64,000 nt of DNA from an uncultured Butyricicoccus sp. (lineage in GTDB: Bacteria; Bacillota; Clostridia; Oscillospirales; Butyricicoccaceae). A model generated the notes under the pieces. The model did no database searches. It was given only the letters and a program-made list of their open reading frames with translations, and had not been told where the DNA came from. Positions 34,249-42,578 of the stretch are shown piece after piece (positions within the stretch are counted from its first letter, which is position 1; each line of letters opens with the position of its first letter). The stretch lies in assembly GCF_944381005.1 (NCBI RefSeq), contig NZ_CALWJM010000005.1, positions 39,594 to 103,593 of the forward strand. The letters run 5' to 3'. Position numbers and translations under genes: made by a program.

Positions 34249-35697
34249 ATGGAATACAAGAGCATCGAGCGGGAAGTGCTTGCGGCGTTTTCGTTTTTGT
34301 GTCAGACCCCGCACCCACCCAAAGCCGAAACCGTTTTGGCTGACCGCTTGGCAGAGCGCTTGTGCGCAAAAGGGTTCAGACCGTGGCAGGATGCGCGAGG
34401 CAATTTGGTTTGTGACCTGCCCGCTTCGACCGGTCTGGAACAGCGCCCGTTGACGGCGATACAGGCGCATTTAGACATGGTGTGCGCGGTGGGCAGTTCA
34501 AGTTATGTGCCCGAACGCGACCCCATTCACCCCATCGAGCGGGATGGATTTTTGTGTACGGCGGGTGAATCTTCTCTGGGCGCGGACTGCGGTGCCGGTG
34601 TAGCCGTTATGCTGTGGCTCGCCGACCATCCCGAAATCCAACACCCGCCTTTGCGCTTGTTGTTCACGGTTGAAGAAGAAATTGGGCTGTGTGGTGCGCG
34701 TGACCTTGACCCGACTTGTTTGCAAGGGGTATGCTATTTGGTAAACACCGATGGATTCCACTGGGGGCGTATTGTAACCGGTGCAGCGGGCGGTGTGCGG
34801 GAGCGCTACACCCGTCCATTGACTTGGGTAGACGCGCCCCAACTGCCCAATGGCCGCGCCTATCGGCTGTCGTGGAGTGGCTTGCGCGGCGGACATTCTG
34901 GGTTTGATATTGGGGCACGCCGTGCCAATGCCGTGCTGCTCATGGGCGAATTGCTGCGTGAAATCCGTATGGAATCGCCGTTTGCACTGGCAGATTTTGC
35001 GGGCGGTGCGGCATTTAATGCCATTCCTTATCAAAGTACCGCGCAGATTTTGACCATTGCGCCCGCAAAAGACGCGATAGAAGCCATTGGAGCGCGTATT
35101 ATAGGCCGCTGCCGCCAGACTGACCCCGATATCCGGCTGGATATTGAGGAGATTGACTTGCCCGAACGGGTATGGAATGGCGATGTGTCCAGCGGTCTGT
35201 TGACCGTGCTGGGTGGGTTCGCTGATGGTGTCTATGCCATGCACCAGGCCGATAAACAAGCGGTGTCCGATTCTTCTAATTTGGGGCATGTTTATGTTGC
35301 GGATGGGCAGGTGTGTCTGGATGCCATGATTCGCTGCATGGATAGACAGGCAGAGCACGCCTTGATAACCAGTCATCGTGCTGTATGTGGAATGTGCGGT
35401 TTTGCGCGGCAGGTGGTCAGCCAGTATCCGGCTTGGTGTGACCAGAGTGATACCGATTTGACCCGCTGGGCGGCTGACTGTTATCGGGAAGTCACCGGTC
35501 AGCCCAGTGAGATAACCGTGCAGCATGTTGGGCTGGAACCGTCGCGGTTATTGGAAAAAAATTCTGATATGTCCTGTATCTGCGTGGGCATGGAGTTACA
35601 CGATTGCCATTCACCGCAGGAGCGGTGGAAATTGGATACCATCGCGCCGTTTGTTGATATGTTGACGCGATTGCTTGCCCGTATTGCCAATCATTAA
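34249..35697 (+). CDS. pepD: Aminoacyl-histidine dipeptidase (PepD/M20 family)
   Basis: 482 residues from the ATG at 34249 (AGGAGG 7 bases upstream). Metal ligands typical of M20C: AIQAHLDMV (H74, D76), SLGADCGAG, the catalytic VEEEIGLCGA, VNTDG, and a final GMELHDCHSPQE histidine. The lid domain has GLRGGHSGFDI. The enzyme is a cytosolic di- and tripeptidase with a preference for X-His dipeptides such as carnosine. It stands alone; the palindrome array begins 36 bases after its stop. Confidence 0.9.
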   Translation: MEYKSIEREVLAAFSFLCQTPHPPKAETVLADRLAERLCAKGFRPWQDARGNLVCDLPASTGLEQRPLTAIQAHLDMVCAVGSSSYVPERDPIHPIERDGFLCTAGESSLGADCGAGVAVMLWLADHPEIQHPPLRLLFTVEEEIGLCGARDLDPTCLQGVCYLVNTDGFHWGRIVTGAAGGVRERYTRPLTWVDAPQLPNGRAYRLSWSGLRGGHSGFDIGARRANAVLLMGELLREIRMESPFALADFAGGAAFNAIPYQSTAQILTIAPAKDAIEAIGARIIGRCRQTDPDIRLDIEEIDLPERVWNGDVSSGLLTVLGGFADGVYAMHQADKQAVSDSSNLGHVYVADGQVCLDAMIRCMDRQAEHALITSHRAVCGMCGFARQVVSQYPAWCDQSDTDLTRWAADCYREVTGQPSEITVQHVGLEPSRLLEKNSDMSCICVGMELHDCHSPQERWKLDTIAPFVDMLTRLLARIANH

Positions 35698-35732
35698 CCC
35701 TGACCACCGCAGCCAATATAAAAGTTTTCGCT

Positions 35733-36033
35733 CAAGCCTTTTTTAAAAGGCTTGCGGAGTCTTGAGGCAGCGCCTCAAGGCGCGGCCCGCAGGCCGCGCA
35801 ACTCTTTTTGATTTTGACCACCTATAAAGTGGTCAAAATCAACCAGATAACAAACAAAAGCGCGGCGAATCCGCCGCGCAAATTTGCGCCGTCCAAAAGG
35901 ACGGCGCTTTTTATGAACCGATTGTTGATTTTCCCTGTGGGAAAATCAAACGGGATTTCGCACCCTGCGGGGCGCGACCAGCCTGCGCGGCTGGAGCGCG
36001 TCAGGGGCACAGCCCCTGAACCCGTTTTGGGGT
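35733..36033. repeat. Array of about ten consecutive perfect short palindromes (non-coding)
   Basis: Hairpins in order, arms given: CAAGCCTTTT (35733-35742, 35745-35754); CTTGAGGC (35761-35768, 35772-35779); GCGCGGCC (35780-35787, 35792-35799); TTGATTTTGACCAC (35808-35821, 35829-35842); GCGCGGCG (35860-35867, 35872-35879); GCGCCGTCC (35886-35894, 35899-35907) followed by T5; TTGATTTTCCC (35925-35935, 35939-35949); CGCaCCC, A bulged (35959-35965, 35969-35974); CCAGCC (35978-35983, 35989-35994); TCAGGGGC (36001-36008, 36012-36019); then weak ACCC/GGGT (36020-36023, 36030-36033). Loops are 2-8 bases. Nothing here reads as a gene. It fills the gap between pepD and the convergent Sir2 gene. Confidence 0.9.
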
Positions 36034-36042
36034 GGACCGTCG

Positions 36043-36759
36043 TTACAACTGCGAGAAGATTTCCCCGATTGCGCCGTGAATCACCAAATCTGCCTTACTG
36101 TCTGCCGGTGTCTCGGTCTTGTTGACCAGCACTAGCTTATGCCCACGATAATAGTGAATCAGGCTGGCAGCCGGATAGACAACCAGCGACGTACCGCCAA
36201 TGATGAGCACATCGGCGTTTTGGATGGCTTGTAAACTGCGGTCGAGTGTGTGCTGGTCGAGACTTTCTTCATAAAGAACTACATCGGGCTTGATGATACC
36301 GCCGCAGGTACAGTGCGGAACGCCTTGTCCCTGTGCAATTTCCTCGACCGAATACGGCTTATGACAGCGCATACAATAGTTGCGATGTACCGAGCCGTGC
36401 AGTTCAAGCACTTCACGCGAACCAGCCATTTGATGCAGTCCGTCAATGTTCTGTGTGATGACTGCGCGCAGTTTGCCCCGTGCTTCCCATTCAGCGAGCT
36501 TGCGGTGGGCAGCGTTTGGTTTTGCGCTCAAACACAGCATCTTATCCCGATAGAACCGGTAAAATTCTTCGGTTTGCGCCATGAAAAAGGTGTGGGACAG
36601 AATGGTTTCGGGTGGATACGCATAGGTTTGATGGTATAGCCCGTCCACCGAGCGGAAATCCGGAATCCCGCTTTCGGTAGACACACCGGCACCGCCGAAA
36701 AATACCAGATTGTCGGTCTGTGCAATCCAGTCTCGAAGCTGTGCAATTTTATCCTGCAT
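36043..36759 (-). CDS. cobB: Sir2-family NAD-dependent protein deacylase
   Basis: 238 residues from the ATG at 36759 (GGGAGG 9 bases upstream; a TTG at 36768 touches that site). NAD-binding GAGVSTESGIPDFR at 23-36, TQNIDGLH at 102-109, catalytic H121 in ELHGSVH, and the zinc cysteines C129, C132, C150 and C152. Class U/M-like bacterial sirtuins deacetylate lysines such as that of acetyl-CoA synthetase. It is followed upstream by the nitroreductase on the same strand, 27 bases apart, so the two are probably cotranscribed. Confidence 0.93.
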   Translation of the reverse strand: MQDKIAQLRDWIAQTDNLVFFGGAGVSTESGIPDFRSVDGLYHQTYAYPPETILSHTFFMAQTEEFYRFYRDKMLCLSAKPNAAHRKLAEWEARGKLRAVITQNIDGLHQMAGSREVLELHGSVHRNYCMRCHKPYSVEEIAQGQGVPHCTCGGIIKPDVVLYEESLDQHTLDRSLQAIQNADVLIIGGTSLVVYPAASLIHYYRGHKLVLVNKTETPADSKADLVIHGAIGEIFSQL

Positions 36760-36785
36760 CTGGTACAACCTCCCTGTAAAATTGG

Positions 36786-37313
36786 TTATTCGGTAATGGT
36801 AATCACATCGGTTTTGCGCTTGTGCGGCGCGGCGGCAACCGATTCATCGGCATAACCCAGCGCAATCGAACCGATAACGATATGGTCTTCGGGCACACCG
36901 TAGCGGGTGAGCAGGGGACGGATGGAAGCGTGGTCGGTCAGCGGACGAAGCTGGTTAATCCAGCAGCTTGAAATGCCGAGCGACTGCGCAGCCAGCAGCA
37001 TGGTCTGGATAGCTGCCGAACCGTCCGGAAATGCGTGGATTTCGTCACGCTTGTAGGATACAATGATATGGCAGGGTGCACCATAAAAGTTGTAAGCGGG
37101 GCCGCGGTTGTCCGCATCAGCCACAGCGCGCGCCAGTTCCAGACATTTTTCGGCATTGCGAATGGCCGAGAAGTGCCAGAGCTGCTTGCCCATGCCGGTA
37201 GGCGCCCAAAGACCAGCTTCCAGAATGGTCTCCAAATCGGCGCGGCTGACCTGCTGAGCGGTAAAGGCACGGGTCGAATGACGGTCGTGAATGGCAGATA
37301 ATACTTGGTTCAT
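36786..37313 (-). CDS. Nitroreductase-family FMN oxidoreductase
   Basis: 175 residues from the ATG at 37313 (GGGAGG upstream). FMN-binding RHSTRAF near the N-terminus, LWAPTGMGKQLWHF in the middle, LLAAQSLGISSCWI and a C-terminal IALGY. Family members reduce nitro compounds, quinones or flavins with NAD(P)H; the physiological substrate is unknown. First gene of a two-gene unit with the Sir2 gene. Confidence 0.9.
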   Translation of the reverse strand: MNQVLSAIHDRHSTRAFTAQQVSRADLETILEAGLWAPTGMGKQLWHFSAIRNAEKCLELARAVADADNRGPAYNFYGAPCHIIVSYKRDEIHAFPDGSAAIQTMLLAAQSLGISSCWINQLRPLTDHASIRPLLTRYGVPEDHIVIGSIALGYADESVAAAPHKRKTDVITITE

Positions 37314-37420
37314 GGGGCAAAACCTCCCAAAATTTAATATAGATATATACAGTATAGTCTGCTGTACCCGGAATTTCAAGCCGAGGGCAATAAAAATAGG
37401 GAAAGAGGCAAAATCTCTGG

Positions 37421-37445
37421 TGTTTCCCGCTGAAACATGATATAA
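37421..37445 (+). promoter_or_regulatory. Inverted repeat at the promoter of the ABC-F gene
   Basis: TGTTTC-CCGCT-GAAACA (37421-37426, 37432-37437), immediately before TATAAT (37440-37445). A possible operator; no good -35 box is seen. Confidence 0.4.
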
Positions 37446-37484
37446 TATACCTTGATTCGTAACAATGTAATTGGGAGGAACTCA

Positions 37485-39092
37485 ATGATTACCGTATCCA
37501 ACGTCAGCTTGAACTTCAGCGGGGAGCCGCTGTTTAAGGAAGTCAACGTCAAATTCACCGAGGGCAACTGCTATGGTGTCATCGGTGCGAACGGCGCAGG
37601 AAAGTCTACCTTTTTGAAAATCCTGTCAGGCGAGCTGGACTCGACGACCGGCGATGTCTCCATTCAGCCCAACACCCGTATGTCGGTGCTCAAACAGGAC
37701 CACTTTGCTTTTGACGACTTTACCGTGCTGGACACGATTATTCAGGGCAATCAGCGCCTGTATCAGATTATGCAGGAAAAAGATGAGATTTACGCGCATG
37801 ACCCGTTCACCGAGGAGGACGGCAACCGCGCTGCCGAACTCGAAGCCGAGTTTGCCGAGATGGACGGCTGGAACGCCGACACCGAAGCCAGTCAGCTTTT
37901 GGAGGGCTTGGGACTGGACTCGTCAGAAGTGCTTTATCGCCCGCTGCGCACCCTTCAGGACTCGGAAAAGGTCAAAGTGTTGTTGGCACAGGCACTGTTT
38001 GGACACCCTGACATTTTGCTGCTGGACGAACCGACCAACCATCTGGATGTAGATGCGATTCACTGGCTGGAAGATTTCCTGCTGGAATTTCCGGGCACGG
38101 TTATTGTCGTATCCCATGACCGTCACTTCCTCAACAATGTTTGTACGCATATCGTAGACATTGATTACGGCAAAGTGCAGGTCTATGTCGGTAACTACGA
38201 ATTCTGGTATGAATCTTCGCAGATGGTGCAGCGCATGATTCGTGACCAGAACCGCAAGAACGAAGAAAAAATCAAGGAACTGCAAAACTTTATTCAGCGC
38301 TTTTCTGCCAACAAATCCAAGTCCCGTCAGGCAACCAGCCGTAAAAAGCTGATTGAAAAGCTGACCGTCGAAGAATTACCGGCATCTTCGCGCCGTTATC
38401 CGTGGGTCGGCTTTACGATGGACAGAGAAGCGGGCAAGGATATTTTGGAGGTCAAGGGCATTTCCAAGACTATTGACGGCGTAAAAGTGCTCAATGATGT
38501 GTCCTTTATCGTGCGCAAGGGCGACAAGATTGGCTTTATCTCGGAAAACGAATTGGCAATGACCACGCTGTTCCAAATCCTGATGGGCGAGCTGGAACCG
38601 GACGAGGGCACGTTTAAATGGGGCGTTTCTACGTCGCAGTCCTATTTCCCCAAGGACAATTCGGCCTTTTTCAATGGCCACACCGAAAATATGCTGGACT
38701 GGCTGGCGCCCTACTCCAAGGACACCTTGGAATCAACCCTGCGCGGCTTTTTGGGACGTATGCTGTTTTCGGGCAACGATGTATACAAGCCGGTCAACGT
38801 GCTTTCGGGTGGCGAAAAAGTGCGCATGATGCTGTCGCGTATGATGCTGTTCGGCTCCAACGTGCTGGTCATCGACCAGCCGACCAACCATTTGGACTTG
38901 GAATCCATCACCGCAGTGAACAATGGCGTTGCCGATTTCAAGGGCAATGTGCTGCTTGCCACCCATGACCATGAATTTATGAACACCATTGCCAACCGCA
39001 TTATTGAATTGCGTGAGGACGGCGTACTGGATAAGGAATGTACCTACGACGAGTTCTTGGAGTTCCGCGCCCAGTATAAAAAACGAGCATAA
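37485..39092 (+). CDS. ABC-F family ATPase (ribosome-associated type), second site degenerate
   Basis: 535 residues from the ATG at 37485 (GGGAGG upstream), two ABC domains without membrane helices. Domain 1 has a complete Walker A (GANGAGKST, 34-42), a weak signature (LQDSE, 157-161) and Walker B with D181-E182. Domain 2 has a good LSGGE signature (440-444), but its Walker A region reads GFISENELAMTT (M359 where the lysine should be), and the Walker B glutamate is Gln465 in VIDQPTNHLD. ABC-F proteins act on the ribosome E site, some as antibiotic protection factors. The layout is closest to the YkpA/YbiT type. Confidence 0.9.
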   Translation: MITVSNVSLNFSGEPLFKEVNVKFTEGNCYGVIGANGAGKSTFLKILSGELDSTTGDVSIQPNTRMSVLKQDHFAFDDFTVLDTIIQGNQRLYQIMQEKDEIYAHDPFTEEDGNRAAELEAEFAEMDGWNADTEASQLLEGLGLDSSEVLYRPLRTLQDSEKVKVLLAQALFGHPDILLLDEPTNHLDVDAIHWLEDFLLEFPGTVIVVSHDRHFLNNVCTHIVDIDYGKVQVYVGNYEFWYESSQMVQRMIRDQNRKNEEKIKELQNFIQRFSANKSKSRQATSRKKLIEKLTVEELPASSRRYPWVGFTMDREAGKDILEVKGISKTIDGVKVLNDVSFIVRKGDKIGFISENELAMTTLFQILMGELEPDEGTFKWGVSTSQSYFPKDNSAFFNGHTENMLDWLAPYSKDTLESTLRGFLGRMLFSGNDVYKPVNVLSGGEKVRMMLSRMMLFGSNVLVIDQPTNHLDLESITAVNNGVADFKGNVLLATHDHEFMNTIANRIIELREDGVLDKECTYDEFLEFRAQYKKRA

Positions 39093-39115
39093 CCCACAAA
39101 AAGGAGGCAAGCCGT

Positions 39116-39730
39116 ATGGCAAAATCGGTCATTGAATGTCCGCACTGCAAACAGGAGTGCGAGCGCACCCCGCTGACGCGCATCAGTCCCGACCGTGACC
39201 CATCGGTGCGCAAACAGGTGCAGGATTTGTCACTGTTCCGTTGGAAGTGCCCTAACTGCGGCACGACCATGCTGGTTGAAGACCCCTGTTTATATCACGA
39301 CATCGCTGGTCAATTTATGGTTTGGCTGTCGCCCGACGGCAAAAAGCCAGAAACAGGAACCTTTGACCCGTTGGCTGGCTATACCCTGCGCTATGTAGAC
39401 GATTTGAACACCTTCCGCGAAAAAATCAATGTGCTGGAGCGCGGTCTGGATGACCGTGCCGTGGAAATTATGAAACTGGTGCTGTTTTTACAGCTCCAGC
39501 ACGATTTGGATGTCGTGGAACTGGTTTTTCATGACCTAGACGAGCGCACAGCCGATTTTCGGTTTGCCGCTGTGCTGTCAGACGGTGCCGAACAGTATGT
39601 TGCCATGCCCGGTCTGACCTATCAGCGCATCCGACAGGACGTGGAGGAACGGCTGTACACACCGCGCGATTTTGTCAAGATTGATATGAATTGGGCGGCG
39701 GACGCGCTGGATTTGCTGCGCGCCGAATAA
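39116..39730 (+). CDS. CpXC-domain protein
   Basis: 204 residues. Two Cys-x-x-Cys pairs, CPHC (about 8-11) and CPNC (about 45-48), frame an Arg-rich segment in the first 50 residues and probably bind zinc. The rest is a soluble domain of unknown role. CpXC proteins are found in Clostridia and Actinobacteria without assigned function. AAGGAGG precedes the ATG. It follows the ABC-F gene by 23 bases and is likely cotranscribed with it. Confidence 0.82.
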   Translation: MAKSVIECPHCKQECERTPLTRISPDRDPSVRKQVQDLSLFRWKCPNCGTTMLVEDPCLYHDIAGQFMVWLSPDGKKPETGTFDPLAGYTLRYVDDLNTFREKINVLERGLDDRAVEIMKLVLFLQLQHDLDVVELVFHDLDERTADFRFAAVLSDGAEQYVAMPGLTYQRIRQDVEERLYTPRDFVKIDMNWAADALDLLRAE

Positions 39731-39734
39731 AAAT

Positions 39735-39797
39735 GCCCATCGGCAAACATGCCGATGGGCGAAAAAAGGGACGGCAAGCCGCCGTCCCGCGTTTTTG
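39735..39797. terminator. Two tandem terminator hairpins
   Basis: First stem GCCCATCGGCA/TGCCGATGGGC (39735-39745, 39750-39760). Second stem GGGACGGC/GCCGTCCC (39768-39775, 39781-39788), with A6 on the left and T5 on the right, so it works for both convergent genes. Confidence 0.88.
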
Positions 39798-39802
39798 GTT
39801 TG

Positions 39803-40657
39803 TCAGAATGGCAAGAAAATATGGGCAATCAGACCGCCCACAACTGCTAAAATAAAAGTGGCAAGGATAATCGGCAAAGCCTTTTTTCGACCATTTTCGT
39901 TGCCAAGTAAAATCATATAACCAAACCCTGCGCCGGTGGATAGTCCGGCAATCAGGCTGCCCATGCTCAATACCCCGCTGGTATACAGTTGGGTCAACAG
40001 CACCGAAATGGCACAACTGGGAATCAAACCGACAATGGCGCAGATGATGGGCTGGAAAATGCTGTCCTTTAACATCAGGGTGGCAAGTCGGTCGGTGCCG
40101 ATGACATGAATGGCAACTTCTAACACAAATGTGATGATAAACAGCAGCAGAACGGTTTCAATTGTGCGGCCGAGAATACCGCGTACCGGGCCGCTGTCAC
40201 AACCGCAGCCGCAGCCACCGTCCATGTCCACTTCAATTTCGTAATTTTGGTTGCGGTGTTTGCCCCAAATCAGTTTGAGCACATAGCCGCCTGCGACTGC
40301 AAGCACGAATTTGGACACAAAAAGCACGATAATCTGGGTGCCGGGCACGCCGTCCGAGAGCAAAACCGGAAGTGCTTCATCCGAAGTGGACAGAAAAACA
40401 GCCACCAGTGTGGCGGGTGCCAGATAGCCGTCGGCAAACAGTGCAGATGCAGCGGCGGAAAAGCCGCATTGGGGCACCAGTCCGGCCAAGGCACCGACGA
40501 CCGGCCCAAATTCAGCCGATTTTTCTAAAAGCGCTGGGGTGGAGCGCAGACGGTTTTCAATCCAATAGAGCAGCGCATAGACGATAAGCAGGATAGGAAT
40601 GGCCTGCAAAACATCGGTCAGTGTGTGCTCAAGCGCATGTTCCAGGGCGTGTATCAT
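39803..40657 (-). CDS. ArsP_2-type (DUF2899) metal or metalloid permease
   Basis: 284 residues from the ATG at 40657. Two similar membrane halves, each with a polar motif: LVPQCGFSAAASALFADG (60-77) in the first and LIPSCAISVLLTQLYTSG in the second. A loop between them carries a cysteine cluster, GCGCGCDSG with C149, C151 and C153. The family is annotated as a putative heavy-metal, arsenic or manganese exporter. GAGGTG is 12 bases before the start. It has a clear promoter, but no yybP-ykoY-type leader was seen. Confidence 0.8.
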   Translation of the reverse strand: MIHALEHALEHTLTDVLQAIPILLIVYALLYWIENRLRSTPALLEKSAEFGPVVGALAGLVPQCGFSAAASALFADGYLAPATLVAVFLSTSDEALPVLLSDGVPGTQIIVLFVSKFVLAVAGGYVLKLIWGKHRNQNYEIEVDMDGGCGCGCDSGPVRGILGRTIETVLLLFIITFVLEVAIHVIGTDRLATLMLKDSIFQPIICAIVGLIPSCAISVLLTQLYTSGVLSMGSLIAGLSTGAGFGYMILLGNENGRKKALPIILATFILAVVGGLIAHIFLPF

Positions 40658-40717
40658 GTGTTTTGCTTTCACCTCACAATAGTTCCATAGCGTGATGCTG
40701 TGTCTGTACAGTTTTTC

Positions 40718-40747
40718 ATTATAACACAGCGCCGATGTGCATGACAA
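40718..40747 (-). promoter_or_regulatory. Promoter of the permease gene
   Basis: Minus strand TTGTCA (40742-40747), 18-base spacer, TATAAT (40718-40723). Confidence 0.75.
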
Positions 40748-40829
40748 GTTAGACAAGGTAAATTCGCCGTGGAACCCGATAATTTTGTTAAAAACTGCCG
40801 GAAAACCGGCATTTATGATAGGAGTATCC

Positions 40830-42533
40830 ATGAGATTTCAAGATTTGAATATCGACCAGACGATATTGAAAGCCATTCGGGAAATCGGTTACGACCAACC
40901 GACCCCCATCCAGGAAAAAGCTATCCCCGCCGTACTGGCAGGGCATGACTTGCTGGGCTGTGCGCAGACGGGCACCGGAAAAACAGCCGCGTTTGCCATT
41001 CCTATGTTGCAGCATATGGGACGGCCGCAGCCCGATGAGGAGCGCCCGGTGCGCGGGCTGATTTTGACCCCGACCCGTGAACTTGCGCTCCAGATTTATG
41101 AAAACCTGTGCCAATATGGACGTTATACCGGCCGCGTGTCGGCGGTTATTTTTGGCGGCGTGTCGCAAAATCCGCAGGTCGAAGCCATTAAAAATGGGGC
41201 GGATATTTTGGTTGCTACGCCCGGCCGCCTGTGGGATTTGATGGGGCAAGGGCTGCTGGATATCGGCAAAGTAGAATGTTTTGTGCTCGACGAAGCCGAC
41301 CGTATGTTGGATATGGGCTTTATTAACGATGTCAAGCGCATCATTGCGCATTTGCCCCAAAAGCGCCAGACCCTGCTTTTTTCCGCGACCATGCCCGACG
41401 AGATTACCGAACTGGCACAAAGCCTGCTGCACAAGCCACGTCATGTATCCATCACTCCGGCGGCAACGCCGGTCGAACTGATTGAACAGGGCGTTTACTT
41501 TGTGGAAAAGAAAGCCAAGCGCGATTTGCTCAAAGCTGTGCTGGAAGCGCGCAGCCTGCCGCAAACGCTGGTGTTCACCCGCACCAAGCATGGAGCAGAC
41601 CGCGTGGCGCGTGACCTGTCGCGCGCGGGCATTGCGGCAAAAGCCATTCACGGCGACAAGTCGCAGAGCGCCCGCCAGAGTGCGCTTAAACAGTTCAAGG
41701 ATTATAAAATTCCCGTGCTGGTTGCAACCGACATCGCGGCACGCGGCATTGACATCAATGAATTGCCGCTGGTCATCAATTTTGACCTGCCCAATGTACC
41801 GGAAACCTATGTACACCGCATTGGACGTACCGGCCGCGCTGGTCAGGAGGGGACTGCACTTTCCTTCTGTGACCCGTCCGAATTGCCCTATCTCAAGGAT
41901 ATCGAGACGCTCACCCGTGTGGCTATCCCAGCGTTGGAGCCGCCCGAAGGGATTGCAATGGCCGAGGCGCAGACCGCAGCGCGATATGTGCGCCATGACC
42001 CAACATTAGCGCCGCAAAAGGCGGAGAAATCCGAAAAATCCAAGGGAAAAGGCAAGAATACACGCAAATCTGCTGCTGTGGAAGCCAAGCCGGATGCGCA
42101 GGCATCGTGGGGCAAGCAGCAAAAGAAAAAGAAGCAGTCGGCAACAAAATCAACTGCAAAGCGTGAACCGGCTGCAAAGCGCGAGGATAGTATGAACGGT
42201 AAGTCCGCTGCTTCGCGCAAGCAGACGGATAAAAAAATACGGTCTGTGGCGGCACCCAAGCCGGTAGCCGTGCGCACAAAATCTGCATCAGATAACAACC
42301 GCCGTTCCCGCCGGGAAGAGCCGGAAACCCGTGTGGATGTGATGACACCGCGTTCCGGGCGTCCGCTGGCACCGAGTACGGCTGCACGCATCCGTGCCAA
42401 GGTCGAAGCCAAGCTCGCCGAGCGTCGTGCAGCGCAGGCTTCGGGCGCTTCGGCGCAATCCCGCATCAAGAAGCAGGGAAAAGTACAGCGGAAACCGCAG
42501 ACGCGCTCCGGTCGGGGTCGCGCACGCGGATAA
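40830..42533 (+). CDS. DEAD-box RNA helicase (RhlE-like)
   Basis: 567 residues from the ATG at 40830 (AGGAG upstream). Motifs in order: YDQPTPIQ (Q), AQTGTGKT (I), PTRELALQ (Ia), ATPGRL (Ib), DEAD (II), SAT (III), FTRTKHGA (IV), ATDIAARGIDI (V) and HRIGRTGRAG (VI), all within the first 380 residues. The C-terminal 170 residues are highly basic and low in complexity (Lys, Arg, Ala, Ser) and would bind RNA. It probably works in ribosome assembly or cold adaptation. Confidence 0.95.
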   Translation: MRFQDLNIDQTILKAIREIGYDQPTPIQEKAIPAVLAGHDLLGCAQTGTGKTAAFAIPMLQHMGRPQPDEERPVRGLILTPTRELALQIYENLCQYGRYTGRVSAVIFGGVSQNPQVEAIKNGADILVATPGRLWDLMGQGLLDIGKVECFVLDEADRMLDMGFINDVKRIIAHLPQKRQTLLFSATMPDEITELAQSLLHKPRHVSITPAATPVELIEQGVYFVEKKAKRDLLKAVLEARSLPQTLVFTRTKHGADRVARDLSRAGIAAKAIHGDKSQSARQSALKQFKDYKIPVLVATDIAARGIDINELPLVINFDLPNVPETYVHRIGRTGRAGQEGTALSFCDPSELPYLKDIETLTRVAIPALEPPEGIAMAEAQTAARYVRHDPTLAPQKAEKSEKSKGKGKNTRKSAAVEAKPDAQASWGKQQKKKKQSATKSTAKREPAAKREDSMNGKSAASRKQTDKKIRSVAAPKPVAVRTKSASDNNRRSRREEPETRVDVMTPRSGRPLAPSTAARIRAKVEAKLAERRAAQASGASAQSRIKKQGKVQRKPQTRSGRGRARG

Positions 42534-42578
42534 CCCCTTTTTCAAGGCCTTACGCGCAATCGAGAGAGGAGCAAGCAT

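Noticed and set aside
35733..36033. CRISPR array
   Set aside because: The units are different palindromes, not identical direct repeats with spacers, and no cas genes are present.
35808..36125. 105-codon plus-strand frame over the palindrome array
   Set aside because: It is made of the hairpins themselves, has no ribosome site, and overlaps the Sir2 gene end.
40658..40717. yybP-ykoY manganese riboswitch before the ArsP_2-type permease
   Set aside because: The leader is only about 55 nt and shows none of the conserved loops.
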